Origin: Pedobacter sp. Bi126
GTDB lineage: Bacteria; Bacteroidota; Bacteroidia; Sphingobacteriales; Sphingobacteriaceae
Length of the DNA stretch: 64,000 bases
Direction of reading: 5' to 3'
NCBI RefSeq assembly: GCF_918698245.1
Contig: NZ_CAKKMS010000001.1
Span: forward strand, 558,001-622,000
The translations under genes were made by a program, and so were the position numbers. The notes under the pieces were generated by a model, which saw only the letters and a program-made list of their open reading frames with translations, ran no database searches and was not told where the DNA came from. Every line of letters starts with the position of its first letter. The stretch's first letter is position 1. This document shows, in pieces, positions 7,703 through 17,356 of this stretch.

Positions 7703-8589
7703 TGAGTAAATTGCTCGATCCAAAAGTATTGATGGCCATTAAAGACCTTTCATTATCGGCTAAAATGACGATTGATGGTTTTATGAACGGCATTAATAAA
7801 AGTACCGTAAAGGGACCGGGATTGGAGTTTAGCCAATACAGAAGTTATCAACCCGGCGATGATTTACGATCGCTCGACTGGAAAATGTTTGCCCGCTCCG
7901 ACCGTTATTATATCCGCGAATCGGAAGTGGAAACGAATATTGCCGTTCGCATATTAATAGATGCCAGTGCCTCGATGAACCATAGTGATGGCGATTTTAC
8001 CAAAATAGATTATGCAAAATATCTTAGTGCATCTTTAGCTTACCTCGCCAATTTACAGGGCGATGCCATTGGTTTATATGTACTGAAAAATTCAGGGATT
8101 TTTTCCATGACCCCAAAGCAGGATTACCAGCATTTGGCCCGGTTGTTTTACCAGTTGGAGCAGATCAATCCCAATGGAGCATTCACCAAACCCATTCATT
8201 ATAAAGAATTGTTTGCCGGAGCCCAAAAACGCGAATTGCTGATTTTCATCACCGATCTTTATCAAAAAGAAGATGAAATAATCAAGTTATTGGATACATT
8301 GAATACTTTAAGACACGAGATCGTGGTTTTTCATGTGTTATCAAGAAATGAACTGAATCTTGATTTTAAAGGTTACAGCACTTTCGAAGACCTGGAAACA
8401 GGAGAAACCATTCAGATTGATCAAACCAAAGCGAGGGCCAATTATCAAAACAAGCTTAATGCTTACCTGGAAGAAACCAGGACAAAGCTGCTTGATAGAA
8501 GGATTTTTTACCGGACAATTACAACCGATGAACCTTTAGACCAGGCATTGAGGGATTTTTTAAAACAAAGAAGTAAACTTAGAATTTAA
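7702..8589 (+). CDS. DUF58 protein with vWA-like domain
   Basis: The 295-residue protein has the DUF58 signature (GPGLEFSQYRSYQPGDDLRSLDW near residues 34-58, here split by a helix) and a vWA-type MIDAS motif DASASMN (about 88-94). DUF58 proteins are the usual substrates or partners of MoxR. There is no membrane segment. The ATG overlaps the MoxR stop codon (TAATG), so the two proteins are probably made in matched amounts. The BatA-like gene follows after 3 bases. Confidence 0.92.
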   Translation: MSKLLDPKVLMAIKDLSLSAKMTIDGFMNGINKSTVKGPGLEFSQYRSYQPGDDLRSLDWKMFARSDRYYIRESEVETNIAVRILIDASASMNHSDGDFTKIDYAKYLSASLAYLANLQGDAIGLYVLKNSGIFSMTPKQDYQHLARLFYQLEQINPNGAFTKPIHYKELFAGAQKRELLIFITDLYQKEDEIIKLLDTLNTLRHEIVVFHVLSRNELNLDFKGYSTFEDLETGETIQIDQTKARANYQNKLNAYLEETRTKLLDRRIFYRTITTDEPLDQALRDFLKQRSKLRI

Positions 8590-8592
8590 GCC

Positions 8593-9960
8593 GTGCATTT
8601 TTTATACCCCATAGGTTTACTGGCGCTTGCAGGCTTAATTATCCCGCTCATTATACACCTGTGGAATGTTAAGCAGGGCAAAACGGTTAAGATTGGCAGC
8701 ATTGCCTTGCTGGGCGAAAGTTCGAGGGCAAGTTCGAAAAGCTTTAAAATTAACGATTGGCTTTTATTGGTTTTACGCTGCTTACTTTTGGCACTACTGA
8801 CATTTCTTCTGGCACAACCTTACCTTAAAAAAATAATCTCGGGAAAAAATAAAGCCGGATGGATTTTGGTTGATAAAACTATTTTCCAAAAGGTTTTCAA
8901 TTCTAATAAAAAAACGATAGATTCATTACTGAAAAAGGGTTACGAAATTCACGATTTTAATGTGGGTTTTAAACCATTAACCTTAAAAGACACCGTTCTT
9001 AATGAAACAAAACAGGGCGATACTTTAAGCTATACAGCCTTACTGAGTGCAGCTAATCAATTTGTTCCTCCTGGAACTGAAGTTTATTTTTTTGCCGATC
9101 GGCACTTAAACCGTTTTGGTAACGAACTGCCAACTGTTAGTTATGAACTGAAATACATTCCGCTAAACCAACCCGATACGCTTAGCAGCTGGATTGCCGG
9201 ATATGCAGGAAAGAAATATGAAGCAAAGTCCAATCCCTCAGGCACGACTTATCAGGCTTTAAATTCGGCAGACGAATCGTCAATAAACGTCGCCATACAC
9301 GAAACTTCAGGTATTTCAGACAGTAAATACCTCATTGCAGCCTTAAAAGCCATTGAAAGTTTCACCAAACGGAAAATTATCATCAATGCAGCTGCAGAAA
9401 AAGCAAGCATTGGTTTTTGGTTATCTGATAATCCGGTTTCATCAGATTTCAAATCATCAATTGCACCGGGTGGAGCATTATTTCAATACGAAAACGGGAA
9501 AGTAGTTGCTATACCATCTACGATTAACATTTATGGTCGTCATATTAAATTGAGTAAAAGAATTGCCTCAACCAGCCAAGCCGAAAAAATATGGACTGAT
9601 GGTTTTGGAAATGCAGTATTGACAAATGAAAAGGCTAATTCCTTACATATCTTTCACTTTTACAGCCGTTTTAACCCGCAATGGAACGAACTTGTTTGGG
9701 ATGGCTTATTTGTAAAAGCGTTGATGCCGATTGTGATCAGAGCGGAAAACTCAATAGACTTCGGTTTCGAAGACAATCCTGCCGATCAGCGGAGCTTATC
9801 AGTTCAGCAAAAAGAAGTTATCGTGATTACCAAAGCAGAATCTACACAAAATACTCAAAATGAAGAACTTGCAACTTTATTCTGGATAACTACCCTTTTG
9901 ATTTTTGTTACCGAACGTATTTTATCATTCAGAAAAAAACCGAATTATGTTAAAAGCTGA
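8593..9960 (+). CDS. BatA-like membrane protein
   Basis: The 455-residue protein opens with the BatA/aerotolerance N-terminal domain: helix 1 LYPIGLLALAGLIIPLIIHLW, the basic loop, then helix 2 WLLLVLRCLLLALLTFLLAQP near residues 55-75. A third helix near the C-terminus (LATLFWITTLLIFVTERIL) anchors the end. The middle is an extracytoplasmic region without a clear vWA MIDAS. The start is GTG at 8593, three bases after the DUF58 stop. In Bacteroidota, BatA proteins work with MoxR in envelope stress tolerance; the exact role is unproven here. Confidence 0.85.
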   Translation: MHFLYPIGLLALAGLIIPLIIHLWNVKQGKTVKIGSIALLGESSRASSKSFKINDWLLLVLRCLLLALLTFLLAQPYLKKIISGKNKAGWILVDKTIFQKVFNSNKKTIDSLLKKGYEIHDFNVGFKPLTLKDTVLNETKQGDTLSYTALLSAANQFVPPGTEVYFFADRHLNRFGNELPTVSYELKYIPLNQPDTLSSWIAGYAGKKYEAKSNPSGTTYQALNSADESSINVAIHETSGISDSKYLIAALKAIESFTKRKIIINAAAEKASIGFWLSDNPVSSDFKSSIAPGGALFQYENGKVVAIPSTINIYGRHIKLSKRIASTSQAEKIWTDGFGNAVLTNEKANSLHIFHFYSRFNPQWNELVWDGLFVKALMPIVIRAENSIDFGFEDNPADQRSLSVQQKEVIVITKAESTQNTQNEELATLFWITTLLIFVTERILSFRKKPNYVKS

Positions 9961-12079
9961 AGGAAAAAATTGGATCAGTAACCTAAGGAAAAAGTGGATT
10001 AGCTTTTATCTGATTAGCATTATTGCAATTGCTTTGGCCATTGCTTTGGTTTTATCGGTTATTGGCATTTACCTGCTGCATTTTTCTCCATGGCTTTTTA
10101 CAATTGTTTTTCCTGTTATTCTGGTCATCTTCTTATTCATAAAACCCATTTGGAAAACCACCGAACAGGATGTTTCGCGTTTTGTAAACAACCAATACCC
10201 CGAACTGGAAGAGAGCGCCGATCTCCTGCTGCAAAATCAAGATGAATTGTCTATGCTGCAACAATTGCAGCGCAACAAAATCGAAAATATAATCCCCAGC
10301 CTATCGCAGCCAAAAGAACCAGCCAAGAAATTATATTTCGGCTTGATTACCCTTCTTGTAGGATTGCTCATCAGCATTGGTATTAGCCAAATCTCTTTGA
10401 ATAAAAGTGAACCTTTAAATTTTCACGAAAAAGCAAGTCAAATTCCGGCAATCAAAGAAAATATTCCCGCAGAAATTTCCGATTTCAGCGCTACCATCAT
10501 TCCACCTGCCTACACTCAAAAAGCTGAGCGCAAACAAAAACAGTTGACAATCGCTGCCGAAACTGGTGCCAAAATAAACTGGAAAATCGAAACGAACATT
10601 GGTGTTAAAAAACTGAAAATCATCTTTAACGATAACGAAATTGTCCCGCTAAAAGCCTTAAATGCATCGCATACGCAATGGACATATAGCAAAACCGTCA
10701 ACAAATCAGGCTTTTATCAACTGGATCTGGACGGTAAAAAATCAGACCTCTACCAGATCGAGATCATTCCTGATTTACCCGTTACGATTAAGATTACAAA
10801 ACCCAAACAGCACACCACTATTGATATCGGTCAGCCGCAAAAGATCGATCTGAACGTATCACTTACAGACGATTACGGCATCAACGATGCCTATATATCG
10901 GCAACCATGGCCAGTGGTAAAGGCGAAGGTGTGAGTTTCACAGAGAAAAAACTATCGTTTAATACCGGGTTTGATAACAAAAAGAACCTCACGCTAGGTA
11001 AACTGATTGACTTAAAAAGCCTTGGCATGAAACCAGGTGATGAACTCTACTTTTTCATCAAAGCGATGGATAACCATGGTCAATCGAGCCGTTCAGATGT
11101 TTATTTTGTTTCGATTGTAGATACTGCCGAATTAATGAGTTTGGCGGGGATGACCAATGGCGTTAACCTGGTTCCGGAATATTTCAGGAGTGAAAGGCAG
11201 ATCATTATCGATACAGAGAAATTATTGAAAGAACAATCGACATTGCCTCCTGCAACTTTTAAAACCAGAAGCAACGATCTGGGTATCGATCAAAAGTTAT
11301 TGAGATTACGTTACGGACAGTTTTTGGGCGAAGAGAACGAAACTGAAATCGGCGGTGATCATGACGACCACGATGAACATGCGGAACATAAGCGTGAGGG
11401 CGAAAAGTTCGGTGATGTGACTGGCATTATGGACAAATATGCCCATAAACATGATATCGCTGAAGATGCTACCTTTTTCGAACCGGAAATGAAGGCGCAA
11501 TTAAAGGCCGTTTTAACTGAAATGTGGAATGCCGAACTTCGTTTGAGAACCTATAAACCCCAGGAAGCATTACCTTACGAATATAAAGCGCTGAGGTTAC
11601 TGAAAGATCTGCAGCAAAAATCGCGGGCTTATGTAGCCAAAACCACCGTAAAAACGGCAGCATTAAAACCTGAGAAACGTTTAACCGGGGAACTGGATAA
11701 GATTACACAGCCGGTTCAGAAAATGTCGTTTGAGCAAAAAGAAAAAAGAACTGCCTTTTTAAAAGCGGCGCTCGCCTTACTGGAGAGCAGAAAAACAGGG
11801 AAAAAGTTCATCGAACAAGATCAATTCTTACTTGGCGAAACTGAGAAATACATGATCGGAGCCGCAGCCGATCATCCATCGATCTATTTAAATGCCTTAA
11901 GCAGTTTAAGAAAATTAAGCACAGGCAATAAACTGATAATGAGGGATATTGACCTGGTTCAACAGGCTATCCAAAAAATGATTAATAACGAAGCAGCAAA
12001 ACCGCAGACACAAAGCGCTGGCCCAGCTTCTGCATTGTATCAAAACTATTTTAACAACCTCAACAAAACCGGCAAATAG
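9947..12079 (+). CDS. Large membrane-anchored protein (DUF4175-like)
   Basis: I start this protein at ATG 9947, overlapping the BatA stop by 14 bases; it is then 710 residues. Two hydrophobic helices lie near the N-terminus (about 20-45 and 47-65) and a third near 125-145, followed by a long extracytoplasmic part with Ig-like beta regions (about 230-395). A histidine/aspartate-rich stretch (DHDDHDEHAEH, near residue 465) could bind metal or just be a flexible acidic linker. The C-terminal third is helical. Placement and layout resemble DUF4175 proteins of MoxR clusters, but I am not certain of that name. Confidence 0.7.
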   Translation: MLKAEGKNWISNLRKKWISFYLISIIAIALAIALVLSVIGIYLLHFSPWLFTIVFPVILVIFLFIKPIWKTTEQDVSRFVNNQYPELEESADLLLQNQDELSMLQQLQRNKIENIIPSLSQPKEPAKKLYFGLITLLVGLLISIGISQISLNKSEPLNFHEKASQIPAIKENIPAEISDFSATIIPPAYTQKAERKQKQLTIAAETGAKINWKIETNIGVKKLKIIFNDNEIVPLKALNASHTQWTYSKTVNKSGFYQLDLDGKKSDLYQIEIIPDLPVTIKITKPKQHTTIDIGQPQKIDLNVSLTDDYGINDAYISATMASGKGEGVSFTEKKLSFNTGFDNKKNLTLGKLIDLKSLGMKPGDELYFFIKAMDNHGQSSRSDVYFVSIVDTAELMSLAGMTNGVNLVPEYFRSERQIIIDTEKLLKEQSTLPPATFKTRSNDLGIDQKLLRLRYGQFLGEENETEIGGDHDDHDEHAEHKREGEKFGDVTGIMDKYAHKHDIAEDATFFEPEMKAQLKAVLTEMWNAELRLRTYKPQEALPYEYKALRLLKDLQQKSRAYVAKTTVKTAALKPEKRLTGELDKITQPVQKMSFEQKEKRTAFLKAALALLESRKTGKKFIEQDQFLLGETEKYMIGAAADHPSIYLNALSSLRKLSTGNKLIMRDIDLVQQAIQKMINNEAAKPQTQSAGPASALYQNYFNNLNKTGK

Positions 12080-12081
12080 AT

Positions 12082-13869
12082 ATGGAATTTAAATACATCG
12101 CTATTCTGGTTGGCTTGGTTTTATTGGCATTTTTGCTCTACAAAGAGGTAAACCGGACAAATCGAGCTAGATTAATATGGCGAATTTTAGCGAATATCAT
12201 TGCCGTGGGCTGTTTTATGCTGTTAATTGTACCGATCAGATACAAAACACATGTAAAACAAAATGCAGATGAAGTTATTTTACTCACCGACGGCACAAAC
12301 CCTGATTCTGTTGCAAAACTAAAAGGGAAAAAATATGCATTTCCATCAGTAAATTTAAAAAATACGAAGGCCACAACCCTTTCCGATCTCTCCTATTTCT
12401 TAAAATCGAATCCCAATATTCAAAAACTGAATGTCTACGGTTATGGTTTAAGTGCAGCTGAACTGAAGAACCTCAAAGGATACCAGATCACTTTTCATCC
12501 TTCCGCAAATCCTGGCGGGATTATTTCTGCCAACTGGCCAGCCAAATTAAAAACCAGTGAGCCGCTTCAGGTTCAGGGAACTTATCAAAACTCAGGGAGC
12601 GAAACAGTTAAACTCCTGCTCAAAGGTTTGGGCAAAACAGTAGATTCGATCGCTATCGAGGCAAAATCGAATAAATCTTTTTCATTTAAAACGAATCCCA
12701 AACAAACAGGAAAAGCCATTTACGAATTAATTGCACTACAAAAAAACGATACCCTGGCCAAAGAACCTGTGCCGGTTCTGGTTAGCGATCAGACACCGAT
12801 GAAAGTGCTGATTTTAGCCTCTTTTCCTGACTTTGAATATAAATTTTTAAAAAACTGGTTATATGAAAATCAATATCCATTGGCTTTCAGAAGTCAGATC
12901 AGTAAAAACAAATTTGCTTTCGATTTCCTTAACATAGACAGCATAAACCTTAATCAGATCAATACGTCATCCTTAAAAAAATTCGACATCCTGATCATTG
13001 ATGAAGAAGAATTAGCCGCTATTAGCCCAAATGAAAGGTCATCAATAAATTTTGCGGTTAATAACGGAATGGGATTATTGATCAGGGTTGCAAATAGCAA
13101 AGCTTTGACAACACTCAGTGGTAAATTTGTCCGTTTCGAATCTCCTGTTTTAAAAGGCAAAGCATTAAATTTAATTATGATAGAAGATCATCACAAATTT
13201 AATCCGTTACCACTAGAACAAACTGTATTTTTAAGGGCCAACCAAACTGATCAGCCCATCATTTCCGATGCCAGCGATAAAACAGTGGTCAACAGCAGCA
13301 TCAGTGGTTATGGCAAAGTATTGGTCTCTACACTTTCCGCCACCTATAATTGGCTACTTTCAGGGCAAAAAACTGATTATGCAACCTATTGGTCTAAACT
13401 TTTGGCCCATGCAGCAAGGAAAAGAAACAATATTCAGTCTGTAAACATCATTCCTCAATTCCCTGTTGTGCACCAAAAAATGAGGATTATTACAGATCTG
13501 GCAGCATCAGATAAGGTACCAGTATTAAAAATAGATAGTATTTTACTCAGTCCGCGACAAAATATGGAGCTTCCTTTCCAATGGGATGCTTTATACTGGC
13601 CTCAAAAATCAGGCTGGACTAATTTAAAAGTAAATCAAGCCATTGAGCCAGTGTATATCTACAAAAAAACAGATTGGGAAGCACTCAAAAACCAACAAAA
13701 GCTTGATGAAACCCATCAGTTTATCAAAAACCTGAAGACTACTGAAGCCAAAAACAAATTAACAGATACCATTGTAGAGGAAGAAGTATCACTCTGGTGG
13801 TTCTTTGGAGGGTTTCTGCTTGCAGCTAGCTTTTTATGGTACGAATCGAGGATATTGGCCGTTAAATAA
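12082..13869 (+). CDS. Membrane protein with GATase-like extracytoplasmic domain
   Basis: The 595-residue protein has two N-terminal helices (about 4-18 and 31-49) and one C-terminal helix (WWFFGGFLLAASFLWY), a BatA-like topology without the BatA signature. The interior includes a segment like glutamine-amidotransferase-fold domains: KVLILASFPDFEYKF (about 240-254), then FDILIIDEEELA and a GMGLLIRV strand. Similar folds occur in DUF4159 at the other end of this cluster. It begins 2 bases after the previous gene, so it is part of the same transcript. It has no assigned function. Confidence 0.7.
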   Translation: MEFKYIAILVGLVLLAFLLYKEVNRTNRARLIWRILANIIAVGCFMLLIVPIRYKTHVKQNADEVILLTDGTNPDSVAKLKGKKYAFPSVNLKNTKATTLSDLSYFLKSNPNIQKLNVYGYGLSAAELKNLKGYQITFHPSANPGGIISANWPAKLKTSEPLQVQGTYQNSGSETVKLLLKGLGKTVDSIAIEAKSNKSFSFKTNPKQTGKAIYELIALQKNDTLAKEPVPVLVSDQTPMKVLILASFPDFEYKFLKNWLYENQYPLAFRSQISKNKFAFDFLNIDSINLNQINTSSLKKFDILIIDEEELAAISPNERSSINFAVNNGMGLLIRVANSKALTTLSGKFVRFESPVLKGKALNLIMIEDHHKFNPLPLEQTVFLRANQTDQPIISDASDKTVVNSSISGYGKVLVSTLSATYNWLLSGQKTDYATYWSKLLAHAARKRNNIQSVNIIPQFPVVHQKMRIITDLAASDKVPVLKIDSILLSPRQNMELPFQWDALYWPQKSGWTNLKVNQAIEPVYIYKKTDWEALKNQQKLDETHQFIKNLKTTEAKNKLTDTIVEEEVSLWWFFGGFLLAASFLWYESRILAVK

Positions 13870-14246
13870 GCCGCGCGATTGCTGTCATTCTGAGCGCAGT
13901 GAAGAATCCTCCTCCAATGAAACAGTGCAATCTGATAAAGATTCTTCACTGCGTTCAGAATGACAAATCTTAATAAACCATCGTATAACTATTTCTGCAC
14001 TCGTTTGGAAACGAGCGCAAGCATTAGGAGTTCTAACAAAAAATCTCTTACTATAGATTTCTCCATTCCGCTACTGATGAAAAATCAGCAACGTCAGTCG
14101 AAATGACGAAATTAGCTTTGCTAAAAACATCTTTTCACAAAAAACAGCTCCTTTTTCAGCATTGAAACTAAAATGTTATAATCAATTCGCCTTTTTAGGG
14201 ACACAATTGGCTATATTGAGAACGTAAACTAACTAAATTCAACCAA
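13870..14246. repeat. Repeat-bearing gap with inverted repeat family A
   Basis: This 377-base gap between the membrane gene and tldD contains a 26-bp inverted repeat, arms 13883-13908 and 13940-13965 (one mismatch, 31-base loop), beginning TGTCATTCTGAGCGCAGTG. A second, partial repeat lies at 14055-14108 (AGATTTCTCC ... CAGTCGAAATGACG) and matches the element at 21177-21265. The arms look like a dispersed REP/MITE-type family. The rest is AT-rich with no ORF, and I see no clear promoter for tldD. Confidence 0.65.
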
Positions 14247-15881
14247 TTGAAAAGAAAAGACTTCCTCTACTTATCCGGAATGGGTATGGGTGCCCTACTC
14301 CTTCCCGACCTTTCTGCATTCGGAACTCCCATAGACCCTTTACAGGCCTTAGATGGAGTAGATGTAAAAATTAAAAAAGAACTGGCTGATGTTGCACTAA
14401 ATGCGGCAAAATCGAAAGGTGCAACTTACGCGGATATCCGCATTGGGCGTTATTTAAACCAGTTTGTAGCCACCCGCGAAAAACGTGTTCAAGGCGTAGC
14501 CAATACCGAATCGTATGGTGTAGGCATTCGCGTTTTAGCCGATGGCTGCTGGGGTTTTGCCGCTACAAACAATGTAACCAAAGATGCCATTGCCAAAGCA
14601 GCCGAACAAGCGGTTGCCGTTGCAAAAGCCAATGCGAAAATACAGGGCGAACCAGTTCAACTGGCCGCTCAGAAAGGTTACGGCGAGGTAAGTTGGAAAA
14701 CACCAATTGAAATTAATGCCTTCGAAGTTCCGGTAAAGGAGAAAGTAGACCTGCTTCTGAATGTCAACGACGTGGCCATGCAGAATGGAGCCAATTTTGT
14801 AAATTCCGTTATTTTCGCGGTTAATGAGCAAAAATACTTCGCATCTACTGACGGTTCTTACATCGATCAGGATGTTCACCGCATTTACCCAACTTTTAAC
14901 GTAACCAAAGTTGATCGCGAATCGGGTAAATTTAAAACACGTAATGCACTAAGTGCGCCTTCTGGAAAGGGTTATGAATACATGCATGCCCGCCCTGAAG
15001 ATAAGGTTACTGGTGTTGTAACCCGCTATAAAGGCCGTTACGATATGCTGGAAGATGTTAAAGAAGCAGCCCGCGTAGCAACAGAAAAAGTAAAGGCAAA
15101 ATCGGTTGAGCCAGGTAAATACGATCTGGTTTTAGATCCTTCACACCTTTGGCTAACCATCCATGAATCTGTTGGTCACCCAACAGAATTAGACCGTGTT
15201 TTAGGCTACGAAGCCAATTATGCAGGCACCAGCTTCCTTACCTTAGATAAATGGGAATCAAAAAATTTCAAATTTGGCAGTGATAAAGTAAATATTGTAG
15301 CCGATAAAACCCAGGTAGGTTCGTTAGGTGCTGTTGGCTACGATGATGAGGGCGTAAAATGCAAAAAATGGGATCTGATCAAGAATGGAATACTCACAAG
15401 CTACCAGGCCATACGCGATCAGGCACACATTATCGGCTTAACCGAATCAAATGGTTGCTGTTATTCGCAGGGCTGGGATGATGTTCAGTTTCAGCGGATG
15501 CCAAATGTTTCGCTGCAGCCAGGAAAAGAAAAACTGAGTGTTGATGATATGATCAAAAATGTTGAAAAAGGCATTTACATTATTGGCGACGGAAGTTTTT
15601 CTATCGATCAGCAACGTTACAATTTTCAGTTCGGCGGACAGATATTCTACGAAATTAAGGATGGTAAAATTGCAGGCATGCTTAACGATGTGGCCTACCA
15701 GGCCAATACGCAAGAGTTCTGGAATTCGTGTAATGCCATTTGCGATGAAAGTGATTACCGTTTAGGTGGTTCGTTTAATGATGGAAAAGGACAGCCTTCT
15801 CAAAGCAGTGCCGTATCGCATGGCAGTGCCACTACCCGTTTTAATGGAGTTAATGTTATCAATACAGCAAGAAAAATATAA
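14247..15881 (+). CDS. tldD: TldD-type zinc metalloprotease with Tat-like N-terminus
   Basis: TldD works with TldE to degrade unstructured peptides and process peptide leaders (for example microcin B17 in E. coli). The 544-residue product carries the zinc motif HESVGH at about residue 306 and a late cysteine-containing region (ESNGCCYSQG) that may supply a further ligand. The start is TTG at 14247, giving MKRKDFLYLSGMG, a twin-arginine-like leader with K-R in place of R-R, then a hydrophobic stretch ending near AFG. E. coli TldD has no such leader. It is followed 2 bases later by tldE and is about 70 percent identical by eye to the second copy at 17357. Confidence 0.88.
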   Translation: MKRKDFLYLSGMGMGALLLPDLSAFGTPIDPLQALDGVDVKIKKELADVALNAAKSKGATYADIRIGRYLNQFVATREKRVQGVANTESYGVGIRVLADGCWGFAATNNVTKDAIAKAAEQAVAVAKANAKIQGEPVQLAAQKGYGEVSWKTPIEINAFEVPVKEKVDLLLNVNDVAMQNGANFVNSVIFAVNEQKYFASTDGSYIDQDVHRIYPTFNVTKVDRESGKFKTRNALSAPSGKGYEYMHARPEDKVTGVVTRYKGRYDMLEDVKEAARVATEKVKAKSVEPGKYDLVLDPSHLWLTIHESVGHPTELDRVLGYEANYAGTSFLTLDKWESKNFKFGSDKVNIVADKTQVGSLGAVGYDDEGVKCKKWDLIKNGILTSYQAIRDQAHIIGLTESNGCCYSQGWDDVQFQRMPNVSLQPGKEKLSVDDMIKNVEKGIYIIGDGSFSIDQQRYNFQFGGQIFYEIKDGKIAGMLNDVAYQANTQEFWNSCNAICDESDYRLGGSFNDGKGQPSQSSAVSHGSATTRFNGVNVINTARKI

Positions 15882-15883
15882 TT

Positions 15884-17200
15884 ATGGCCATATTAAGTAA
15901 AGAAGAAGCCCAGGCGATATTAAAAAAAGTAATCGGTTATTCGAAAGCCGATTTCTGTGAAGTAGGTTTAAACGGTTCTGATGGCGGGAATATCCGTTAT
16001 GCCCGCAATGCGGTTTCTACTGCAGGGCAGGTAAGTACCATGAGCTTAGGCGTAAGCTCCACTTTTGGTAAAAAAACTGGTTCGGCAACGATAAATGAAT
16101 TTGATGATGCTTCCTTACAAAAGGTCGTAAAAAGAGCAGAAGAACTGGCCATGCTGGCACCAGAAAATCCTGAGTTTATGCCTCCTTTAGGCCCACAGAC
16201 TTTTCCAGAATCGAATACATACAATGCTAAAACTGCCGCCATGACTCCTGATACCAGGGCAGAAATGGTGGGAAAAAGTTTAAGTGTATCAAAAGCAGCT
16301 GGTTTAGATGCGGCCGGTTTCTTAGAAAACTCAACCCGTTTTAACGCGATCATGAACTCTAAAGGTTTGTTCGCCTACAATAAAGGTACCGATGTTTCTT
16401 TCTCAGTAACTGTTAGAAACAAGCAAGGAACAGGATCAGGTTACGTTGAGCAAGGCTTTAATGATCTCGACAAAATGGATACCCTGGCACTTAGCAAAAT
16501 TGCAGCAAGCAAAGCCAATGGTTCTGCAGGTGCAAAGGCCATAGAACCGGGAAAATATACTGTTATTTTAGAACCACTTGCAGCCAGCGATATTATCGGC
16601 AATATGTTTAGGGGTTTTGATGCCAGAAGTGCTGACGAAGGCCGGAGCTTTATGAGCAAAAAGGGTGGTGGTACACGTTTAGGGGAGCAATTGTTCTCAG
16701 AAAACGTAAATATCTACTCTGATCCAATGAATGCTGAAATCCCGTCTGCTACGTTCACGGGCGAAGGTTTACCAGTAAAAAGAACGCAATGGGTTGAAAA
16801 AGGGGTAGTTAAAAACCTGTCTTATTCAAGATATTGGGCTGCACAAAAGAATGTTCAGCCGCTTCCTTTTAGTCGTAGCATGGTCATCGAAGGCGGAACA
16901 CAATCGTTGGAAGATCTGATCAAAAGTACTGAAAAAGGCATATTGGTTACCCGTTTCTGGTATATCCGTTCAGTAGATCCGCAAACGTTATTACTCACCG
17001 GATTAACACGTGACGGTACTTTTTACATCGAAAATGGCGAAATTAAATTCCCGATCAAGAATTTCAGGTTCAATGAAAGCCCGGTAATTATGCTCAACAA
17101 TGTTGAAGCTTTGGGTAAACCGGTGAGAACAGGAAGCGGATTGATCCCACCAATGAAAATCCGCGATTTTACGTTTACTTCACTATCGGATGCGATTTAA
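15884..17200 (+). CDS. tldE: TldE/PmbA-type partner subunit
   Basis: The 438-residue protein is a TldD/PmbA family member without an HExxxH motif, as expected for the non-catalytic TldE (PmbA) subunit. The segment APENPEFMPPLGPQTF near residues 93-108 and the C-terminal GRGLIPPMKIRDFTF-like end (here TGSGLIPPMKIRDF) fit the family. There is no leader peptide, unlike both TldD copies, so the partners may meet only if the TldD leaders are not used or if TldE is carried along with a folded complex. It is sandwiched between two tldD genes in one direction. Confidence 0.85.
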   Translation: MAILSKEEAQAILKKVIGYSKADFCEVGLNGSDGGNIRYARNAVSTAGQVSTMSLGVSSTFGKKTGSATINEFDDASLQKVVKRAEELAMLAPENPEFMPPLGPQTFPESNTYNAKTAAMTPDTRAEMVGKSLSVSKAAGLDAAGFLENSTRFNAIMNSKGLFAYNKGTDVSFSVTVRNKQGTGSGYVEQGFNDLDKMDTLALSKIAASKANGSAGAKAIEPGKYTVILEPLAASDIIGNMFRGFDARSADEGRSFMSKKGGGTRLGEQLFSENVNIYSDPMNAEIPSATFTGEGLPVKRTQWVEKGVVKNLSYSRYWAAQKNVQPLPFSRSMVIEGGTQSLEDLIKSTEKGILVTRFWYIRSVDPQTLLLTGLTRDGTFYIENGEIKFPIKNFRFNESPVIMLNNVEALGKPVRTGSGLIPPMKIRDFTFTSLSDAI

Positions 17201-17223
17201 GGAAATAACTCCATAACAAGCTC

Positions 17224-17310
17224 CGTCATTGCGAGAAGGAACGACGAAGCAATCTTACAACGATCGCTACCAGCGTGCGCATTAAGATTGCTTCGTGCCT
17301 CGCAATGACG
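17224..17310. repeat. Inverted repeat family B element
   Basis: Between tldE and the second tldD, arms CGTCATTGCGAG...CAATCTTA (17224-17257) and TAAGATTG...CGCAATGACG (17283-17310) form a long imperfect palindrome. The same CGTCATTGCGAG / CTCGCAATGACG ends flank the element at 51609-51758. This looks like a small dispersed non-coding repeat. As an RNA it would fold into a long hairpin inside the presumed operon and could reduce read-through to the second tldD. Confidence 0.65.
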
Positions 17311-17356
17311 ACTGTAGTACGATAACGACCTTTTATTTTTAATAAAAATCAAAAAA

